Shown: piece by piece, positions 63,101 to 64,000 of the stretch
Numbering within the stretch: the first letter of the stretch is position 1
Layout: each line of letters starts with the position of its first letter
DNA from: Bacteroidia bacterium
GTDB taxonomy: Bacteria; Bacteroidota; Bacteroidia; Bacteroidales; F082
Length of the DNA: 64,000 bases
Direction: 5' to 3'
Assembly (NCBI GenBank): GCA_021287165.1
Contig: JAJTAY010000013.1
Coordinates: 58,125-122,124 of the forward strand
Position numbers and translations under genes: made by a program
Notes under the pieces: model-generated
The model's input: the letters and a program-made list of their open reading frames with translations, nothing else
What the model was told of the DNA's origin: nothing
Databases searched by the model: none

Positions 63101-64000
63101 ACGGTTCAGGGCAATATTGACCTCACGGGAGTCGACCTTGTGCTCAGCGGCACACACACTCCTGCTGTCAACGAGACCTTCGTGATTGTGAACAACACAG
63201 GAGATCAGCCGATTATAAGTACTTTCAACAGCATACCTGAAGGAGGATTGATTAGTGATGTCCTCGGTAGTGGATTGACTGGTCTGATCAGTTATACGGG
63301 CGGCGATGGCAATGATGTGGTACTTACCCTTTGCTCTAATCCCACTAATGGAGGTATAATTGCTGATAATCAGACTATATGCTATAACACCATACCTTCG
63401 ATCTTCACCAGCACCGGCTTGCCCACCGGCCATGCCGGCACACTGGAATACAAATGGCAACACACCACTTCCGATCCGGACGATCCGGGTTTCGACTCAA
63501 CCAGCTGGACCGACATAAACTCAAGCAATGCAACAACCTATCAGCCAGGTGCGCTAACCCAGACTACCTGGTACCGGCGCCTTGCAAGGGTGGACTGCTC
63601 ATCCGACTGGAGCGGGGCCGCAGCATCCAACACGATTAAAGTAACAGTAAGGCCTCAGTTCACCCCCGGCGCCATTGCCACTACGGGCGAGACCATCTGC
63701 TACGGCGGCAGCCCGGGCCAGATCGGCAATGTCACCACAGCTTCGGGCGGCGACCAGACGATCACCTACAGCTGGAGGAGCTCTGAGGACAACTATACGG
63801 CTGCCATCAGCGGAGCCACGTCTTCGACCTATACCCCGCCTGCAGGCCTGACTACGACAACGACCTACCGCAGATATGCCAAGGACGGCACATGCAACAC
63901 CACGCCAGAGCAGTCCACGGGCGAGTGGACGGTGATGGTTGAACCCACCCCGGTAGCCGGAGTCTTTATCAGCAACCCTGCGGCATTTACTACGGTATGC
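51131..64000 (+). CDS. Giant multidomain secreted mosaic protein (adhesin-like), 3'-truncated by the window
   Basis: One frame runs from ATG 51131 to the last base without a stop that I could find: 4,290 codons and still open. Signal peptide MKFVLVAIFHLLALMAFPQS is followed by 14 beta-propeller repeats (residues ~24-943) and an Ig-like domain (~945-1042). Six similar Ig-like modules then separate different folds: a parallel beta-helix with a choice-of-anchor-Q-like ending (~1151-1468), a beta-sandwich plus PKD-like domain (~1576-1800), a larger beta-helix (~1911-2510), GLUG, DUF6273-like and InlB-type repeat domains (~2619-3217), and a filamentous-haemagglutinin-like beta-helix (~3324-4066). 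A new Ig type begins near 4,176. It is probably a cell-surface or released adhesin; T9SS export cannot be confirmed because the C-terminus is missing. The start at 51053 is an alternative. Confidence 0.88.
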   Translation, partial: MKFVLVAIFHLLALMAFPQSNLVMNWARSLSNTPIGGGVGMASIALGANGDFYVAGNFSLSIDVDPGLGVSNLTSNGSVDIFFARYTALGQLVYARSIGGTGGDYVTAIAVDGEDNVYITGYFSGNADFDPGTGIANLSSIGDNDIYLAKYDASGNYIYAFNLGSGSDDRGLSVAVDASGAAYITGYFRGVVDFNPNSGWNPLASNDASADIFLAKYDASGNYLFAIGMGGISFDAGTAVKLDGDGNAYLTGSFNQTVDFDYGINEANLVSSGASDIFIAKYDAAGNYIFAKNMGGLSNEAGNSLALSASGEIFITGYFTETADFDPGPGSALLTSNGNWDIFVARYDASGGFINAFGVGSLSSDQALNIGLDASGHVFITGEFRGMLDFDPGPDENNLISAGQTDIFLAKFTLTGNLVFAIKMGSTNSDKGAGLGVDASGGVYLAGDFYNTVDFDPGPGVFNLSVPVNNVMNGFIARYGSSGSLLWAGPIGQYSNTVANSEARAVKLDADGNVYVAGFFRGVVDFDPGAGVAYLSSAGNTDGFLAKYDAQGNYIFAFRIGATSEDRVNAIEIDAGGNVLLIGQFQGQIDVDPGPDEFLLTSNGDNDIFLAKYSSSGNLIFAKNMGGASGDVVNDIALNDNGEIYLTGYFMGTSDFNPGPGTANLVSSGNTDIFLAKYDANGNYVYALSIGSSSADIGFSIEVDAAGAAYISGYYSGTVDFDPGPGSTLLSSLFNNDAFFAKFDTDGNFVYAKSIAGPGSEIAYSIAVSDNGMVYLTGYFDNQIDLDPGPGASNYTSVNSFDIFFAKYDASGDYIFGNTIGSSLDDRGHQIAVDNDGNIYLTGNLGLTADFDPGPGTANLTSLGQGDIFVAKYDDAGNYKYARRMGGTLNDRGYSIDVGSEGKVVIAGFFSGSATFNPESSDVTLRSLNGTDIYLAHYSESGSISTGTLSHSICLGASINVPFTVSYPLNSGNVFSAQLSNASGSFAAPINIGSLAATGSGSISATIPEATVAGTGYRIRVVSSSPAVTGTDNGADISIQLCCANPTNGGTIASNQTICHGETPAMLTSSTPASGHTGTLEYKWQYTTSDPDDPGFDPTSWTDINASNATTYQPDAITQTTWYRRLARVDCVLGWGNAVASNVVSVTVSTARIHVTVSGAGLMDGSSWANAMSGSQLQAAINASCVTEVWVAAGTYQPALNTSFSMKEGVAILGGFPNTGNPGLAERNYAANATILQGNGTRVINNTNNGLTNAAILDGFTITGGTASGSSGPGTLNINVSPTFRNCIFTGNSGYWDGSLYFQHGTAIVDNCIFIGNTASVFSGGLRLSWNGSATSPKITNCSFSGNTGPGIHINPGASPFIHNCVIWGNGSGIFAGINSSPTVTHSIVQGGFTGTGNLDIDPLFINQPVIGLGSSGDLRLQTCSPAINAGDNAAVPAGITRDLDNNPRFYNSGTVDMGAYELQAVPASYPTNGGTIASSQSLCSGSTPAQLTSSAPASGQTGTLEYKWQYTTSDPDDAGFDPASWSDIASSNAATFQPGALSQTTWYRRLARVDCGLDWSSAAASNTILITVDPAPFASVVTYPSGFVLGFNPSAWSTNFSVDGAVFFNGTNTLELMAFASYDASAGATVTIPLTGTISFSWQYDASMSPPVNEAFGFVLNGIPVQLTDFWNNNQNGVVSALPVNEGDEFGFWLSSQTNGVGSTMAVINGFSFQPTSYSVTVCNTGSYTLESSVASASNGTILWTHNGSGQLEFATTLQPKYTPSLADGGNVVTLTLSVTSQNACSPATAAAQYGLLIQNCCANPTSGGTIASNQTLCSGSTPALLTSSAPASGHTGTLEYKWQYTTSDPSGAGFDPLSWADIASSNSATYQPDALTQINWFRRLARVDCESDWSSAVASNVVRVAIVPEHIFITENGAGLMDGSSWANAMPGTAIQEALDNSVCNNVIWVAKGRYVPTTEIGGGGTRFRSFSMKPGVQLLGGFSGNEDPLSFDISTRDFETNETILDGDINGDDEVTGEDTNFTLNNYGDNTHRVVLFRDDLVFTNSTIIDGFTIRGGNSNIPLVGGAIHIDRASPLLRNLVIKESTAHSDDGAVRVLGGSPVFENCLFTRNLHNMVIQSRNWGVPSALISNVTINNSTFRQNKSNSGGAIYLRNFAKLQMDNCLLEQNEATGHEGGAIFINNSEAQITNTIIRNNTAYTAGGGISFMYPNMIDYGIRKRLVLQNVDLIDNITGSAMGGGLSASNVAELSFVKGVIEGNIANNDRSSYYSGGGGIFINAEPNAIINLDGLKINNHTIPFGYGGGLYIAPFSSSAGYDLSLKNSKITNNYAPNSGGIALAGTVGVRDLENLLISGNQAISIGGIWSAKSNTVFKNVTITRNISQQSAVIFAFSPQLINSIVWDNTVIQWPHWHSFEPSLVINSTIHNEPGMYPTPLALSGIDMSDPLFVNPDMGDFRLMQGSPLIDQGNNSYSTVDFDVRGAGFPRRIDRSNAGALGTVDRGAFEFNIDTDCILPTDGGTIGASQVICSGSVPVLLNSLSVVGPAYGPVTYKWQSTTSNPSSPGFDPESWTDIASSNSITYQPDALTQTTWFRRLAKVDCAPGWSGAAASNIVQITAQTLTLNMAGQMPAGLGTSSNPYLIANFDNLLWLTANPSAWDKHFLQTADIDALVTSNACFNNGAGWSPIGILGQPFQGTYDGDYHTISNVFIHLPAQSRVGFFGATGFDAHINRLSLINAQVTGGNRTGLMLGELRGTVFQSGATGMVSGGDFTGGFAGIIESGLPVSQSFANANVSATGTAGGFAGYAHATISDCYAVGTLNINGNQSGGFLGAIYGGEAVRSYSAMNANVISSGWTGGFVAALIGPQSVLADNFFDNDIHSPTVSFGATPKTTLDMTMQSTFTNAGWDFSLPIWGMNPDINNSYPHLSWQDRWAGELIDLPIGTIVYDDTWQWNGTPLEWIFVEKQVPVMYETVLMARQHIHVMPYRTDLLDNNYEQSSVRHYLNTDFYGSFSHAFKSIGEQRSFNWASSFSNTIGQQGYVVDVVFLPAVSELGGPILSPILTRTFSYFSGPEGHIRRASAPGFQNMTRSGIFQLNPPANQRIYYIDILGAFYNDIMSTVTAPFAVRPAMFVQPYTHFVRQPDGRYKLRTHRVLYTATDGTINGTADQQVAHGRSGEQVTAVPNAGYKFVSWSDGNTNPQRTENNVTATLSLQASFEPCQNPDNGGLIGNNQFLCLGTEPQLLSSIADPSGYMGTIEYQWQYTYSDPEAPGFDPASWVNIPSTNTNTYQPVAVEQTTWYRRIAGLTCDPEKFASNVVKIEVSLYEISATADAIEFSYACGANETLTVSENAGSIVFDVPGRYFSLNGGAPQLFPATLLLSEVNQITINAGLGNDVINVGNFASQLPNLTINGGQGNDVVNFGGDITFKPNANLDVDLQNDHASPGEDIVTIAANANLIFQGSGSAVIKLSKWMTIDTGGSIEVVDGNLIIEVNQQTPTTIGNFHGLIVPGLLRTTGQGDIIVKSTAGKDATGFMVAFWMHTNGRIESTANEAGKGNIFITATVKDGYTGGASGIQIRNNSSIFSAGGDIRIDGQVGSGYASSVGSVGSNGMSIYENGAITATGPAAIQINLSSGDALLGSSYAFDMRATGAKITSVDGDITINAESGSGNANPNFVLSNGAFITSGAFIETTGTGNITLTAQSGQVVTAGSGSQSLRLDAPSYVRSSNGNIHISATNVNNFSGTTFNHGSSIRGNVSSTGTGNITIEGTAGITNAVFANGSQGVQVRNGATVSSAGGNITIRGTADNTAGNEALTIARVGNGTVSIGDPTKSITFEGNSMDIHPSNGTVNAGSGTVVLKGRTAGHELDLGGADATGILGLSDAELDRVTAGTLVLGGSTSGDITVSSSISRSAATNMQLISNEDILFTGGGINTSGGTLLLNPGDSPAAVYPDYDGTDATVSTISFGSDLGIIINGNTPGDGTGSTYTQLTVQGNIDLTGVDLVLSGTHTPAVNETFVIVNNTGDQPIISTFNSIPEGGLISDVLGSGLTGLISYTGGDGNDVVLTLCSNPTNGGIIADNQTICYNTIPSIFTSTGLPTGHAGTLEYKWQHTTSDPDDPGFDSTSWTDINSSNATTYQPGALTQTTWYRRLARVDCSSDWSGAAASNTIKVTVRPQFTPGAIATTGETICYGGSPGQIGNVTTASGGDQTITYSWRSSEDNYTAAISGATSSTYTPPAGLTTTTTYRRYAKDGTCNTTPEQSTGEWTVMVEPTPVAGVFISNPAAFTTVC
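51200..53960 (+). repeat. Array of 14 beta-propeller (SBBP-like) repeats in the giant gene
   Basis: Repeats of about 65 residues with the core D-[FV]-[DN]-P-G-[PX]-G and the phrase DIFLAKYDAxGNYxFA. I count 14 copies from SIDVDPGLG (near 51317) to SATFNPESS (near 53870). Fourteen equals two seven-bladed propellers. Copies are diverged, unlike the Ig-like modules downstream. Confidence 0.85.
54252..54580 (+). repeat. Ig-like module copy 1
   Basis: About 105 residues: NGGTIASNQTICHG, LEYKWQYTTSDPDDPGFDP, TTWYRRLARVDC. It is followed by the first beta-helix, which opens with GAGLMDGSSWANAM. Confidence 0.85.
54581..55535 (+). other. Beta-helix domain A of the giant protein
   Basis: Begins with the secreted beta-helix entry pattern (GLMDGSSWANAM ... 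VWVAAGTYQP), continues with ILDGFTITGG and repeated NCxFxGN rungs, and ends LQTCSPAINAGDN ... DMGAYEL, like 'choice-of-anchor Q' domains. Confidence 0.8.
55536..55855 (+). repeat. Ig-like module copy 2
   Basis: NGGTIASSQSLCSG, LEYKWQYTTSDPDDAGFDP, TTWYRRLARVDC. The DNA of its core is very close to copies 1 and 3. Confidence 0.85.
56536..56860 (+). repeat. Ig-like module copy 3
   Basis: SGGTIASNQTLCSG, LEYKWQYTTSDPSGAGFDP, INWFRRLARVDC. It precedes a second beta-helix that opens with the same GAGLMDGSSWANAM phrase as helix A, so a module-plus-helix-entry unit appears duplicated. Confidence 0.85.
56861..58660 (+). other. Beta-helix domain B of the giant protein
   Basis: About 600 residues with the same entry pattern as helix A (VIWVAKGRYVP, LLGGFSGNE), many GGAIxI and NNxTxxxGGG rungs, and an ending FRLMQGSPLIDQGN. 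Parts of it (about 57530-58430) look AT-richer by eye than the flanking modules. Confidence 0.8.
58661..58985 (+). repeat. Ig-like module copy 4
   Basis: DGGTIGASQVICSG, YKWQSTTSNPSSPGFDP, TTWFRRLAKVDC. More diverged than copies 1-3 at the N-terminal half. Confidence 0.8.
58986..60780 (+). other. GLUG / DUF6273-like / InlB-type repeat block of the giant protein
   Basis: GLUG-type motifs (GGFAGYAHATISDCYAVG, GGFLGAIYGG) at about 58986-59930. A DUF6273-like stretch follows (IGTIVYDDTWQWNGTPLEWI). The block ends with a divergent InlB B-repeat (VTAVPNAGYKFVSWSDGNTN) at 60586-60780. Confidence 0.7.
60781..61100 (+). repeat. Ig-like module copy 5
   Basis: DNGGLIGNNQFLCLG, IEYQWQYTYSDPEAPGFDP, TTWYRRIAGLTC. 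The most diverged of the six copies. Confidence 0.8.
61101..63330 (+). other. Filamentous-haemagglutinin-like beta-helix block of the giant protein
   Basis: About 740 residues of GNITI / GDITI rungs (VDGDITINAESG, GTGNITLTAQSG, AGGNITIRGTA) with AELDRVTAGTLVLGGSTSGDITV, a phrase typical of FHA-like secreted proteins. It ends SYTGGDGNDVVLTLC. Confidence 0.75.
63331..63655 (+). repeat. Ig-like module copy 6
   Basis: NGGIIADNQTICYN, LEYKWQHTTSDPDDPGFDS, TTWYRRLARVDC. Its core DNA from about 63449 is nearly the same as copy 1 from about 54374, although the two lie 9 kb apart. After it a different, visibly GC-richer Ig-type repeat starts (ATTGETICYGGSPGQIGN). Confidence 0.85.

Overview
The window is bacterial chromosomal DNA from a member of the Bacteroidota, most likely a free-living or gut-type Bacteroidales/Marinilabiliales-like lineage (inference). 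Supporting signs are a PorQ component of the type IX secretion system (T9SS), a FeoA-FeoB fusion, an ECF sigma factor followed by a 'sensor of ECF-type sigma factor' protein, a LruC-domain protein, a GxxExxY protein, a TPR protein with a LuxR-type C-terminus, many Cys-lipoproteins, and repeated use of the Bacteroidota promoter -7 box TAnnTTTG just upstream of genes. I saw no rRNA, tRNA, CRISPR array, phage genes or transposase gene.

Layout. 0-19.6 kb: a truncated KefB/C-type antiporter with a DCC protein, the c-di-AMP synthase CdaA, a rhodanese, an orphan HPt protein, FeoAB, a C69 dipeptidase, a LruC-domain secreted protein with a small lipoprotein, a large hybrid histidine kinase, an SDR, a four-gene ECF-sigma locus and a DUF5063 protein. 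19.7-25.2 kb: a nucleotide-sugar operon (ugd, UDP-xylose synthase, rmlD-like, GxxExxY, phosphoglucomutase) behind one good promoter. 25.2-33.1 kb: an S9 peptidase lipoprotein, a small lipoprotein, an AlkD-like protein, a dynamin-like GTPase with a small coupled partner and a HAD protein, a 157-bp MITE-like element, and enolase. 33.7-41.6 kb: a PEMT/ICMT-like methyltransferase, a LamG protein with a T9SS-type tail, a clan GH-A glycosidase-like protein with a dockerin-like tail, an unlisted 52-residue YqaE/Pmp3 protein, and porQ-recF-DUF721. 41.8-50.5 kb: an esterase, an AbgT transporter, a Ca2+/Na+ antiporter, a YggS protein, an LTA-synthase-like sulfatase-fold protein and the TPR-LuxR regulator.

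51.1-64.0 kb is one reading frame that I could follow without a stop to the window edge: at least 4,290 codons of a giant secreted mosaic protein. It starts with a signal peptide and 14 beta-propeller repeats (two sevens). It then alternates six very similar ~105-residue Ig-like modules with unrelated folds: two parallel beta-helices, a beta-sandwich, a GLUG/DUF6273/InlB-type block and a filamentous-haemagglutinin-like block. The C-terminus, where a sorting signal would lie, is outside the window.

How it fits together: PorQ implies a T9SS, which could export the LamG protein and perhaps the giant protein. The nucleotide-sugar genes would feed surface polysaccharide. The peptidases, esterase and glycosidase suggest a polymer-degrading surface lifestyle. 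The most unusual item is the giant mosaic gene; the MITE-like element, the operator-like repeats at several promoters and the GTPase pair are secondary leads.
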